IMG/VR virus record: IMGVR_UViG_3300025093_000037
Location: 1 to 47,019 of that record
Direction: 5' to 3' (one strand)
DNA from: a virus
DNA length: 47,019 nucleotides
Each line of letters starts with the position of its first letter. Position 1 is the first letter of the stretch. Both the position numbers and the translations under genes were made by a program. A model generated the notes under the pieces. It was not told the DNA's origin. It was given only the letters and a program-made list of their open reading frames with translations, and did no database searches. Positions 22,052 through 30,749 of the stretch are shown here, piece by piece.

Positions 22052-24390
22052 CTGACGTATTTGAAACATGGGACCGAGACAGGTTCGAAGACGCCTGGGG
22101 CCCGATAGCTTCACCGACCGCCGAAGAGATCGCCGAAGCGTTCGCCTCGCAGATCTCAACAGCGGTCAAGTACTACTCGTTCCTTGAAGCCGGTGGCCAA
22201 ACCGAAGGACTCTTTCGCGTCACCTGGCTCTCCCACCCCAACTACCGACGCCCCATACCCGGACGCAGCGAACTGATGGTCGACGACGAATGGGTCGAAT
22301 GGCCAGCACTGACCCGGCACTTCGTGCCTGGAGGGCTCGGCCTCCAAGGCTACGAAGAATCATCCGATCGCGTCATAGAAGTCGAGCCCCCGATCAGCGC
22401 AGCAATCACCATCACCGAAGGCGGCCGGGGCGGCAACCCTTACCACTGTCCGCCAGGGACCGGGATCACCGCCGGTCGGTTCACAGACAAAGACGGCTCC
22501 CACTGCCACCCCCAGACGCAGCAGCTGTCAACCGACGGCATCAGCCTGCGCGTCAACCAGTTGCTAGCGAAACGCACACGGGACGGCAACTCAAAGTTGA
22601 TCGAACGCGAACTGCGAATCGCCATGGAAGTTCTCAGCGAACGATCCGAGAACAGGCCCGGCAAGAACCCAGAGAAATTAGGGGCCAGCGCCAAGATCGA
22701 GATGGAATCGCTCGGGTTCGTGATGGGAGACTCGGCGGAAGTCGAAACCGCTGGCCGGATGGAAGACCTCGGCGACGAGTTCTGGAACGATGTTCAACCC
22801 TCGACGGTGAACCTTGAAGAACTCAGCCAGCAAGGCCGCCTCGTGGTCACTGAAGACCATGTGTGGTCTAAGCCGATTTCGAAGGTCGTGTGGGGCGACG
22901 AGAAACTGAGAGGCGGATACTTCATCCTTCTCTACGAGAACAAGGACAACAATTACGTTGTTGTTGACGGCCACCATCGAGTGGCCATGCACACCTTGCT
23001 CGGGACAAAGAACGTGCCCGTCAGGATCGCTCCCGTGATCCCAGTGACGGCAGCGTTCGACACCGCTCCGTACGCAAAGGAAGTCCCCCCAGGTGACCTT
23101 GGGGTCCCTGGCTTTGCCGAAAGTTTGAAGCGCGGATACAACCCGTACCGTTGCCCGGCGGGTACCGGTCTGAGCGCCGGGCAATTCACTGACGCTGCAG
23201 GATCGACTTGTCACCCGCAGACCAAGCTGCTGGAAACTGATTCGATCTATGACCGGTACAACGACATTGCCCGGGCGATGTCAAATACAGACGACCCCGA
23301 ACGGCTACGGGACCTCGCAGCGGAACGCTCTCTCGCTATAGACGAGCTGCGCAAACGAGGCGCTATGAAACCGGGTGACCGGGTCAGGGCCAAAGGCGAG
23401 TTCTTTACGCTGGACGAAGAAGGCTGGCCGGTCGATCAGGACCGAGAAGGAACCATCGCTCAGATCTTCATCTCGAAAGACAACCGGCCCAGCCACGCCA
23501 CTGTCTATTTCGATGACCGGACTCGCGGCGTGATGCTCCTCGACCGGATGGAGCTGGCCCCTTACAAGACGCCCGCATCCGAGCGGCACGCAGAGACTTC
23601 GCACAGTTCGCTGGAAGATGCGTTTGCTTGGAATGAACCCAACCAGACCGCCAGCCTGGCGCTCTCGTCCTTGGGGTTGACGGAGTTCATGCCGGATGAA
23701 GAGATCGCCGCAACTTACGAGTCGGCGATCCGAGGCGCTTACGAGTCGAGCGAGATGCTGCAAGAACTGGCGTCCGAGTACGGGTACCCAGACTTCAGGT
23801 TGATGAGGAGCGACTGGAACCAGTTCTCTGAAGCTAGGGCTCTGGAGAGGAAGACTGGTCGGGTCGGCGGCGTGACCACGTTCTTGAGCGCCGGGGCAAA
23901 CATGGACCCGTACCCGGATTACGCCCCGTTTGTCGCTCTTCACCGGAACGTTTTCGTGGGATTCCAAGCAGAAGAGGGTTGGGACAATCCGACTGAGGCG
24001 TGGCCCCTGGAGAGGGCTTCGGACGCCGGGCTTCCGCGACAGCTACGAGATCCCGACAGGTTCGATTCGACAATTGTTGACCCGTCGATCACCGGGACCG
24101 TGGTGCATGAGTTGGCGCACTATTACGAGCGGCGGATAGCTGAAACAAAGCCGAGACCGGTCCCTGAATCCCGGTTGCAAGACAATCCTGAACTCCAGAG
24201 CTGGATGGACAGAGGTCGTCGGGCAATCAGCAACGACGTGTCGCCTTATGCTTCCGAGTCGGCCACTGAGCTGGTCGCTGAGTTGTTCACAGCGATGACT
24301 CACGAAGACTTTGATCAGGAAGAGTGGCGAAAGAACGGCCCGGTGGGGATCTCTAAGATCTTCGACAAGGTGAGGGAGTACTACTCATGA
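22048..24390 (+). CDS. Doubly tagged protein with ParB-like and HExxH metalloprotease domains
   Basis: 780 residues. Two copies of the Cys tag (about 129-161 and 364-396) each precede an enzyme-like domain. Between them, YVVVDGHHRVAMHTLLG (D307-G-H-H-R311) is the signature of ParB/sulfiredoxin-fold domains, which include nucleases and nucleotide-hydrolysing enzymes. After the second tag is an SH3-like stretch (MKPGDRVRAKGEFFTL), then near the end VVHELAHYYERR (H687-E688, H691), the HExxH zinc site, with E741 or E745 in TELVAELF as third ligand. The alternation of tag and domain suggests fusion of two effectors. Substrates unknown. Confidence 0.7.
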   Translation: MTDVFETWDRDRFEDAWGPIASPTAEEIAEAFASQISTAVKYYSFLEAGGQTEGLFRVTWLSHPNYRRPIPGRSELMVDDEWVEWPALTRHFVPGGLGLQGYEESSDRVIEVEPPISAAITITEGGRGGNPYHCPPGTGITAGRFTDKDGSHCHPQTQQLSTDGISLRVNQLLAKRTRDGNSKLIERELRIAMEVLSERSENRPGKNPEKLGASAKIEMESLGFVMGDSAEVETAGRMEDLGDEFWNDVQPSTVNLEELSQQGRLVVTEDHVWSKPISKVVWGDEKLRGGYFILLYENKDNNYVVVDGHHRVAMHTLLGTKNVPVRIAPVIPVTAAFDTAPYAKEVPPGDLGVPGFAESLKRGYNPYRCPAGTGLSAGQFTDAAGSTCHPQTKLLETDSIYDRYNDIARAMSNTDDPERLRDLAAERSLAIDELRKRGAMKPGDRVRAKGEFFTLDEEGWPVDQDREGTIAQIFISKDNRPSHATVYFDDRTRGVMLLDRMELAPYKTPASERHAETSHSSLEDAFAWNEPNQTASLALSSLGLTEFMPDEEIAATYESAIRGAYESSEMLQELASEYGYPDFRLMRSDWNQFSEARALERKTGRVGGVTTFLSAGANMDPYPDYAPFVALHRNVFVGFQAEEGWDNPTEAWPLERASDAGLPRQLRDPDRFDSTIVDPSITGTVVHELAHYYERRIAETKPRPVPESRLQDNPELQSWMDRGRRAISNDVSPYASESATELVAELFTAMTHEDFDQEEWRKNGPVGISKIFDKVREYYS

Positions 24391-26285
24391 CGGTCCCGGT
24401 CGGCGGCGACAAGATCTATATCAAGCCAAGCGACTTTGAGTTCTCTGGCCATGCGAGTGTTCCTGATCTGATTCAGTTCGACGCAGAAGAGCAGGCCAAG
24501 GTCGATGCTTGGTTGTTGTCTCAGGTGGCTCGGACTGCTGCGGTCGTGGTGTCTGAGGGGGGCAGTGGCAATCCTTATCATTGTCCTGCCGGAACCGGTC
24601 TCACATCGGGGCGGTTCACAGACAGCATTGGTTCTTCGTGTAACCCGATGGTGAACCAGCTTTCAAGCAAGGGTCTTGAGTCCCGCATGTCTCAGTTGCA
24701 GAAGGCGCTGAAGGCTGATGGAGTGAGCAATGAGCGGCGAGCCAGGCTGGAAGAAGAGATGCGTCTGGTCGAGGTCGAGGCTGCTCGCCGGGCTGACCCG
24801 AACCAACCCGAAGGCATGGGTATCTCGGTGGAGCCGAACGAGGTTCCGATCGCCACTGTCGGGACCCGACTGCCGGACAGCAGCGCCAAGTCGAAGGAGG
24901 CTCAGAATCTTCCCCGGAGCCTCGACCCCGGCCTCATCATCGACTTCGAAGACGAGAAGACCAGGGCGCTGCTGGAGAAGTGGTTCGGTCAGTACGCACA
25001 GTCGGTCCCCGGCCTTCAAGGCATGGGCTTCGATGAGGCGATGAAGTTCTACGAGGACAACTTGGTCGCAGTGTTTGAGTCCGGCCTCGACCGGTACATG
25101 ATGGCCGAGATGATCGACGGTGCGCCCCACACGCCGTTGGCAACCCTCGATGAGGCGCTCGACCGGATCGGCGTGGACAGCATGTGGTACCCGGCCGCTC
25201 ACAACTACGCCCGGGACCTGGCGCTCGACTTCGACGTCCCGCCAGCTGTAGCGGTCCAAGCCATTGCAGTGCTCAGCCCGACCTCGGACTGGGACACCAA
25301 CGTGGTAAACGCCGAGCGCACCCTCCGGGCGATCACGGAGGACTGGGCAATCACTGACGCCGATGCCGAGCTGGTCAACGTCGAACTGGGCTATGCGGCC
25401 GTGGAGGAAGGGATGCGCCTCTCCGAGATGGACGCGATGGTCGCTGGCCGGTCGATCGCTTCGATGTTCCGGGGCCGGGTCGAGACCGACAAGGGGGTCG
25501 TGCTCCGAGAGCGGACAGGGAGCCGGTACCAAGATGAGCACGCTCTCGTTGACTCGATGGTCGTGCTCCCGGGTGGGGACTACAAGTTCGTGGAGCGGTT
25601 GACGAACAAGGGTGAGCAGATGTTCGCTGCCTCGAAATCGTCACGGGAGTACGAGTCCGTTGTCCGCACGATGCGGGTGGTCCAGGACGAGGACGCGACC
25701 CCTGAAGACATGTTGACCGAGATCAGCCGCGGGCTCGGCCTCGGCCACAAGGTTCGAACCTTCTACCGGAACATCGCCGACCCCTGGACCATGACCGATC
25801 AGACCGTGACCATCGACTCGCACAGTTTCAGTTCCGGGCTCGGCTACGGGATCGGGTCCGGCACCGAGATCCTGCGGCCCGAAGCGTTGGGGGGCATGGT
25901 CGGCCCGCAGCGGGATCGGGTTCCGGGCGATGAGAAGGTGAACATGTACAAGAGCCTCGGGCAGTTCGGGACCAACGTCAACGGGTTCCAGTCGACCTAC
26001 GGTATGATGCAGGAGGCCATGGTCCGAGCGACGGATCGCATCAACGAGCAGTACGGCACCGAGTTCCGACCGAGTCAGATGCAGTCCATGACCTGGGTCG
26101 AGCACCGACGCCGATGGCCATCCGATGCTAGGAGCGAGGCGTCCACCGCCGAGATGGCGGCGCTCATGTTTGAGTGGGAGCAGTCCGGCCACGACCCCGA
26201 GGTGGGGGAACGGGTCTGGGCCGAGATCGATGAGATTCGCTTGCGCGACATAGCAGCTATGGAGGAGCGTGCCAATGCCAACTGA
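24387..26285 (+). CDS. Tagged protein with uncharacterised phage C-terminal domain
   Basis: 632 residues, coupled to the previous gene. The Cys tag is at about 61-93. The coiled-coil after it (LESRMSQLQKALKADGVSNE, RLEEEMRLVEVEAARR) is closely similar to the matching part of the 19916 gene. The C-terminal half has WYPAAHNYARDL, AIAVLSPTSDWDTNV, GHKVRTFYRNI, TVTIDSHSFSSG and QSMTWVEHRRRW. This set resembles a domain found in other phages (DUF7178-like, 'VLSP...W..N' and 'DxH') of unknown activity. By position it is probably another packaged effector. Confidence 0.65.
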   Translation: MTVPVGGDKIYIKPSDFEFSGHASVPDLIQFDAEEQAKVDAWLLSQVARTAAVVVSEGGSGNPYHCPAGTGLTSGRFTDSIGSSCNPMVNQLSSKGLESRMSQLQKALKADGVSNERRARLEEEMRLVEVEAARRADPNQPEGMGISVEPNEVPIATVGTRLPDSSAKSKEAQNLPRSLDPGLIIDFEDEKTRALLEKWFGQYAQSVPGLQGMGFDEAMKFYEDNLVAVFESGLDRYMMAEMIDGAPHTPLATLDEALDRIGVDSMWYPAAHNYARDLALDFDVPPAVAVQAIAVLSPTSDWDTNVVNAERTLRAITEDWAITDADAELVNVELGYAAVEEGMRLSEMDAMVAGRSIASMFRGRVETDKGVVLRERTGSRYQDEHALVDSMVVLPGGDYKFVERLTNKGEQMFAASKSSREYESVVRTMRVVQDEDATPEDMLTEISRGLGLGHKVRTFYRNIADPWTMTDQTVTIDSHSFSSGLGYGIGSGTEILRPEALGGMVGPQRDRVPGDEKVNMYKSLGQFGTNVNGFQSTYGMMQEAMVRATDRINEQYGTEFRPSQMQSMTWVEHRRRWPSDARSEASTAEMAALMFEWEQSGHDPEVGERVWAEIDEIRLRDIAAMEERANAN

Positions 26286-26601
26286 TGGGGTCCGAGAAGG
26301 ACGACGAGAAGGACGTCAGCGGGAACAAGTCCCGATCGAGACGGTCGGCCAGGTCGTCCCGACCTCGGAGACGAGCGGGGTCGACCTTGAATTCGCCGCT
26401 GTTGATGAGATGATCGCCCGAGGTGAGACGTGGGAAGACGACCGTCTGAAGTTCGGCCGGTACTACTCTGAACCGGAAGCCGAGACCGAGGGGACCGAGG
26501 TCGAAGAGCCGAGGCTGAAGGAGGCCGAAGATGAAGCTGGCACCGATCAAACCGCCGAAGAAATGGTTTCTGGAGAAGCCGAAGGATCTGAAGCCGAATA
26601 G
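26275..26601 (+). CDS. Acidic low-complexity small protein
   Basis: 108 residues; ATG 26275 follows GGAGG and lies inside the end of the previous gene. Basic start (GVREGRREGRQRE), then a very Glu-rich end (EAETEGTEVEEPRLKEAEDE). The last 71 bases overlap the next gene in another frame and contain its ribosome site. Acidic tails of this kind occur in scaffold-like proteins, but nothing specific is seen. Confidence 0.5.
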   Translation: MPTDGVREGRREGRQREQVPIETVGQVVPTSETSGVDLEFAAVDEMIARGETWEDDRLKFGRYYSEPEAETEGTEVEEPRLKEAEDEAGTDQTAEEMVSGEAEGSEAE

Positions 26602-27592
26602 CGCCAAGTACATCGGCTCCGAGGCGACCGGTGACCAGGGGCGGATCGCCGCTTACTACTTCACCTGGGACCAGTGCCTGGAAGAGGGCAACGGTTCTTG
26701 CTGGAAGCCAGAGAAGTCTCAGAACGATTACCAGATGTTTCATCAGGGGACGGTCGAGACAGCTGAGGGCGAGGTGCTTTCGGTCGGCACTGTTGGCGCT
26801 GGCGGGGGTCATGCCCCGTTCACGTTGGACGCCAAGACCGCTGCAGCGGTCTACGCCAACACCGACAACCAGCGGTTCATCGCTCGGCTCTACGAGGACG
26901 AGGTCGGCGGCTACTTGCTAGGGGCTTTCGTCCCTGAAGTCACCGAGGAGCAGGTTGCTGAGGTTCGGCGTTCGCCGCTGTCGGCCGATTTCCGGTGGCG
27001 TAAGAAGGCTCCGCGATCCAGCGGTGGCCACTTCACCGGATACGACAACATCGGGCCGTGGCTGGTGACTCGGCCGGGCTTTCCTCTCGCCCGGGCCGCT
27101 TCACTGGCCACGGCTCTAGAACAGCATGAGCCGATGACGACGGCCCCGCTCGGCGACGAGCCGTGCTGCGAGGGGTGCGCCACCAAGACGGCTGCCGTAC
27201 ATTCGAATCAGGATTCCAGCGGGCCCGGCTCGCTCCCTGGCGGGCTCCAGGTTGGTGCTCAGCTCCCGACGGGCGAACCTTTCCAGGGGTTCGAAGACGG
27301 ACCGGTCGGCCCGCAGATGGAAGCCATGGGTCTGACCCCTGGCGGCGGGCAGCCTGAAGCGGCGGCGGGCCCGGACCCGGCTCACGAAGCCCAGATGCAG
27401 CAGATGCAAGCAGACATCCGCACCCTTATGAAGCGTGTTGATGAACTCGAAGGGCTGATGACCGGTCAGATTCTGACCAGTGCTGAAGCACCTGATCTGA
27501 TCCTTAACGAGGAATCAATGATGCAGGTCGAAGAATTCGATGACGCCATGTTCGGCGGTTACCACGTTTACGAGGACGCATCTGCTCGATGA
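26531..27592 (+). CDS. Putative capsid maturation protease with scaffold-like tail
   Basis: 353 residues; ATG 26531 preceded by AAGGAGG. Residues about 70-200 match actinophage capsid proteases in pattern: GTVGAGGGHAPFTLDAKTAA (His of GHA likely catalytic), YANTDNQRFIARLYEDEVGG, LLGAFVPEVTEEQVAEVRRS, SADFRW (family SGDWR) and RPGFPLAR. A linker with CCEGC follows, then a coiled coil at about 280-315 (QMQQMQADIRTLMKRVDELE) that could act as scaffold. It cuts scaffold and capsid N-termini during head assembly. Position directly before the capsid gene agrees. Confidence 0.7.
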   Translation: MKLAPIKPPKKWFLEKPKDLKPNSAKYIGSEATGDQGRIAAYYFTWDQCLEEGNGSCWKPEKSQNDYQMFHQGTVETAEGEVLSVGTVGAGGGHAPFTLDAKTAAAVYANTDNQRFIARLYEDEVGGYLLGAFVPEVTEEQVAEVRRSPLSADFRWRKKAPRSSGGHFTGYDNIGPWLVTRPGFPLARAASLATALEQHEPMTTAPLGDEPCCEGCATKTAAVHSNQDSSGPGSLPGGLQVGAQLPTGEPFQGFEDGPVGPQMEAMGLTPGGGQPEAAAGPDPAHEAQMQQMQADIRTLMKRVDELEGLMTGQILTSAEAPDLILNEESMMQVEEFDDAMFGGYHVYEDASAR

Positions 27593-27795
27593 GCCATCAG
27601 GTCGAGATAACTGAAGTCGAGTACATGCAGGTTGGGGACGCCTTCTGGTACGGCAAGGAATTGTTCACAATTCAAAGAATTCTTCCTCCGCAACCGGGTT
27701 GACTTCGGAACCTGATTACGTTCGACGTGATCGAACGTCCGCGACATGTGAGCTTCTCCAAGAAGGCAAGAGTCGCTAAAGCGTTGGATGCTTGA
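27589..27795 (+). pseudogene. Small SH3-like gene with in-frame TGA (interrupted or read through)
   Basis: ATG 27589 overlaps the upstream stop. After 37 codons (VGDAFWYGKELFTIQRIL) there is a TGA at 27700-27702. The same frame continues with 30 coding-like codons (NLITFDVIERPRHVSFSKKA) to TGA at 27793-27795. Together the two parts have the layout of the small 'GD...itF...V' SH3-like phage proteins that often sit near capsid genes. Either a point mutation broke the gene, or the TGA-C stop is sometimes read through. A recoded genetic code is unlikely, because TGA ends most other genes here. Confidence 0.55.
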
Positions 27796-27812
27796 AACAA
27801 CGTTTAGTTAAT

Positions 27813-27918
27813 GGTTACCCTTCTGGGTAATCGCCACCTCGCTCCTTGCGGACAGGGGTCGTTAGACCAAGGGTCTGCGACCAGGCTCACAGAGCAATAA
27901 AGTTCCGTTAACGGAACT
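27813..27918 (+). promoter_or_regulatory. Structured leader upstream of the major capsid gene
   Basis: Three hairpins fill the 152-base gap before the capsid gene: 27813-27820/27825-27832 (loop TTCT); a two-part helix 27857-27861/27878-27882 enclosing 27864-27868/27872-27876; and 27901-27907/27912-27918 (loop TTAA), followed by ATTTAAA. Together they may be a processing site, an mRNA stabiliser, or a partial terminator separating early head genes from the highly expressed capsid gene. No clear promoter was found. Confidence 0.55.
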
Positions 27919-27947
27919 ATTTAAACCTGAATCGCGAGGAGCGAACA

Positions 27948-29717
27948 ATGGAGAAGTGGGAAGAGCTGCTCCCCGAAGGGTGGCGGCAGATGGACGGGGA
28001 CGGCGTTAAGTCGCTGTTCCTTGGTCTCAAGGAGAAGCACCTTGACCTCCAGAAGAAGGCGACGACCTTCGAAGAGGCCATGGTCGTGCGTCAGCACATG
28101 CAGGCGATGCAGGGCATCAATGAGCACCTGACTGAGCAGCGCGAGAAGATCGCTGAGTACCAGGCGGCTACGACTGAAGAAGCCCCCAGCTTCATCGATG
28201 ACGTGGTTGAGGAAGAAGCTCAGCCGACTGAAGAGCCTGTGACTGAGGCTGCTGGCGACGGCGACGATGGCGGCATCGAGCCGCCCGCTGCACCTGAGGC
28301 TTCCGACGACTTTGAGCCCGAGAACGAGCTGGCCGAGCTTCTGGCTAAGGCCGCATCGCTCGGTCTCGTTGTCAAGACCGAAGGCGGCGACGTCGTGGCC
28401 GACGACGGCGAGGTTAGCCATGAGCTGCATCGCGACGGGTTCCGCGCTCCGAGCAAGGACGGCATCGGTTCGCAGCTGACCGACGAGCAGTTCTTCAAGC
28501 GTTGGGCGGATCAGATGAGCAGCGATGCTCCTGGTCGTCACACCATCGCCACGATCAACAAGTTCGACCCGGAGACCACCCTCTCCGATGGTCGCGCTCT
28601 CGGCGGCGGCGGTCCTGAGTTCAACACCAAGCTGATCCACGACACGCCTGAGCCCTACATCGAGGGCATGGCGTCGGCAGACGGCTACGACGTGGCCCCG
28701 GACCCGAAGCTCGCTTCGTTCTGCGGCCCGTTTGAGACGATCTACGCCATCCCGGACTGCGTCACTGACGAGCGCAAGGTTCGGTCGCTGTTCCGTCGCA
28801 TCCCGGCTCGCCGAGGCAACGTGGAGTTCTTCCGCTCGCTCGGCCTGACCGACGTGTCGGCTCTCAGCGGCATCGCCGAAACTTGGAGCGACGTCGACCA
28901 GGGCAACATTGTCGAAGGCGATTTCTCCACCTACAAGGCTTGCGCCCAGGTGGCTTGCATCAGCGTCGACACCACTGCGCTGGAGCGGCTCTACAGCTGC
29001 ATCCAGGTAGAGATTCTGCTCGACTACGGTTCGCCCGAGATCGTGCAGATGTACATGAATCTCATCAGCGCAGCGCACGCTCGTGCCGCTGAAGAGCTTC
29101 TACTCTGCCGGATTCGCGAAGAGTCTGTTGCGTACCAGTGGACGGGCAACTACGGCTCGACTCCGGCGCTCGCTGCTGGCCTCATTCATCTTGTGGCTGT
29201 CAGCCAGTTCCGTGGTCGCCTTACCCGTGGCCGCTACATCGCTCTGGTCCCGCAGGGTCTTCTCCAGAAGATGGACGCTGTGGATCGTGGCGCTACCGGC
29301 GAGATGGGTCAGCCCGATCTTCGGGAGCTGCTCGGTCGTGCTGGCATTGGCCTCGATGAGCTGATCGATGCTTGCGATCCGGCCAACTCGATGCCTGCTG
29401 CGTACACCAGTGCGCTCCCGGCCGTTGGTTACCCGGGCGTCGGCGTCGCTCCGACTCTTGCGGCGACCGCTGTTTACGGTGCCGAGACTTACCCGGTTCA
29501 CCTGATCACGCCTTCGGACGGTTTCTACTTTGAGCTTCCGGCCATCGACACCGGCTTGGTGTCGTCGCCGGAACTGGCACGGCAGAACAGCCGCCAGATG
29601 TTCATGGAGACGTTTGAGGGCCTGGACAAGAACGGTTGCAGCCCTTGGTTCTACGTCGAGGCCACTGTGTGCCACGACAGCGACCGGGCTGGCTTCAACA
29701 CCGTTAACTGCACCTGA
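27948..29717 (+). CDS. Major capsid protein with long N-terminal scaffold-like region
   Basis: 589 residues, ATG preceded by GAGGAG. Residues 1-85 are coiled-coil-like (FLGLKEKHLDLQKKATTFEE, QHMQAMQGINEHLTEQREKI). Residues 85-140 are a Glu/Asp/Pro-rich linker. This is the usual plan of an HK97-type delta domain that is removed by the protease. The remaining 400 residues hold the HK97-like shell domain (ALERLYSCIQVEILLDYGSP, RGRYIALVPQGLLQKM, ARQNSRQMFMETFEGLDKNG). Supported by position after the protease, a private structured leader and a terminator. Contains several Cys near residues 265-355. Confidence 0.8.
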   Translation: MEKWEELLPEGWRQMDGDGVKSLFLGLKEKHLDLQKKATTFEEAMVVRQHMQAMQGINEHLTEQREKIAEYQAATTEEAPSFIDDVVEEEAQPTEEPVTEAAGDGDDGGIEPPAAPEASDDFEPENELAELLAKAASLGLVVKTEGGDVVADDGEVSHELHRDGFRAPSKDGIGSQLTDEQFFKRWADQMSSDAPGRHTIATINKFDPETTLSDGRALGGGGPEFNTKLIHDTPEPYIEGMASADGYDVAPDPKLASFCGPFETIYAIPDCVTDERKVRSLFRRIPARRGNVEFFRSLGLTDVSALSGIAETWSDVDQGNIVEGDFSTYKACAQVACISVDTTALERLYSCIQVEILLDYGSPEIVQMYMNLISAAHARAAEELLLCRIREESVAYQWTGNYGSTPALAAGLIHLVAVSQFRGRLTRGRYIALVPQGLLQKMDAVDRGATGEMGQPDLRELLGRAGIGLDELIDACDPANSMPAAYTSALPAVGYPGVGVAPTLAATAVYGAETYPVHLITPSDGFYFELPAIDTGLVSSPELARQNSRQMFMETFEGLDKNGCSPWFYVEATVCHDSDRAGFNTVNCT

Positions 29718-29730
29718 GACCAGATTCGGA

Positions 29731-29769
29731 GGGGGCTGCCCAGTCGTTGGGTTCTGGGCAGCCCCCTTT
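29731..29769 (+). terminator. Intrinsic terminator after the capsid gene
   Basis: A perfect 13-bp stem (29731-29743 with 29754-29766), ten-base loop, then TTT. It follows the capsid stop by 13 bases. With a short U-tract it probably stops only part of transcription, which would make capsid mRNA more abundant than downstream genes. Confidence 0.85.
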
Positions 29770-29786
29770 GAGCAGGAGGACTGAAT

Positions 29787-30749
29787 ATGGGCACCTTTCG
29801 GGGACCGGAGAACATTTCGGCCGGGATCAGCACTTGGACTTCGGGTGCCCGTGCTGGGATTCCGACGTTGGCCACAGCTGTCAACCAGCGGTGGAACGGG
29901 GTCGGAGGCGTCAAGTTCACGCCGGACGGTCCTCTGACCGCTTTCGGGTGGCCGTCTCTTAGGGATTCGTCTCTTGACCCGGCTCCCCAGAAAGCTCTTC
30001 AAGGCGAACAGGATGAGGTCTATTTCTCAAGCATCGGCATCTACTCGTCGGTTCGTTCTGAGAACGGTTGGCATCCTGAGATTCCTGACTGGCAGGAACG
30101 TGCGGCGCGTGCGCTTCGGAACAGTTGGCGGTTCACGCTTTGCGAAGAAGTCATGGACGGCGTTTGGTCGGACTTGGCTGGCGCTGAAGACAATGTGGCA
30201 GTTTCGGTCAATGGGGCGACCCCGAAGATTTCGAACCTGGCAAACGGGAACACGATCCGGGCACGCGCAACGACGCTGCCGGGCGCTGTATCGCTGAAGA
30301 AGGGCATTGAGGCTCTGATCCGCGAATGGCGGCGAGGTTCGATTGTTGACTATTCGGACCCTGAGGGTGCTGCTCGTGGCGCTCGTCAGGCTGTCACGCC
30401 GGTCATCCACGTTCCTGATCACGCTCTCAATTATTTGCCCGAGCATGGCAGCTACGTTCGCGGTCGAGAGATTTGGACGAACCATGGGACCGCTCTGATC
30501 GCTCCGGGCCCCGGTTACTCGGGGAACCCTCCTGGTACGGCCGCTCCAACGGATATGCCTGCAGGGAATTTCTGGATCTATGTGACTGGACCGTTGGCGT
30601 TTGATGTGTCGACTCTTCCGGCTTTCGATGACTTCGCTGAAGAGTTTGACGAGCGGACGAATACGCAGACGCCGATCAGTGAGATGAACGCTATTGCCAT
30701 ATTCGATCCGACGGTCGTCTACGGTATCGAAGTAGTGCAGGAGAGCTGA
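29787..30749 (+). CDS. Putative structural protein downstream of the capsid gene
   Basis: 320 residues, start behind GCAGGAGGA. Mixed alpha/beta with Trp-rich N-terminus (ISTWTSGARAGIPTLATAV) and C-terminal ISEMNAIAIFDPTVVYGIEV, which resembles the final strand ('DPxxVYxIEV') of many capsid-type proteins. It could be a minor capsid or vertex protein. No family is recognised with certainty. Overlaps the next start by one base. Confidence 0.65.
   Translation: MGTFRGPENISAGISTWTSGARAGIPTLATAVNQRWNGVGGVKFTPDGPLTAFGWPSLRDSSLDPAPQKALQGEQDEVYFSSIGIYSSVRSENGWHPEIPDWQERAARALRNSWRFTLCEEVMDGVWSDLAGAEDNVAVSVNGATPKISNLANGNTIRARATTLPGAVSLKKGIEALIREWRRGSIVDYSDPEGAARGARQAVTPVIHVPDHALNYLPEHGSYVRGREIWTNHGTALIAPGPGYSGNPPGTAAPTDMPAGNFWIYVTGPLAFDVSTLPAFDDFAEEFDERTNTQTPISEMNAIAIFDPTVVYGIEVVQES

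Noticed and set aside
27589-27795. TGA read as tryptophan (alternative genetic code)
   Set aside because: TGA is the normal stop of most genes here, often in tight ATGA overlaps, so a recoded TGA is not credible.
27921-29078. 385-codon minus-strand frame opposite the capsid gene
   Set aside because: Shadow of the capsid coding frame; the plus-strand product has the capsid layout, ribosome site and terminator.
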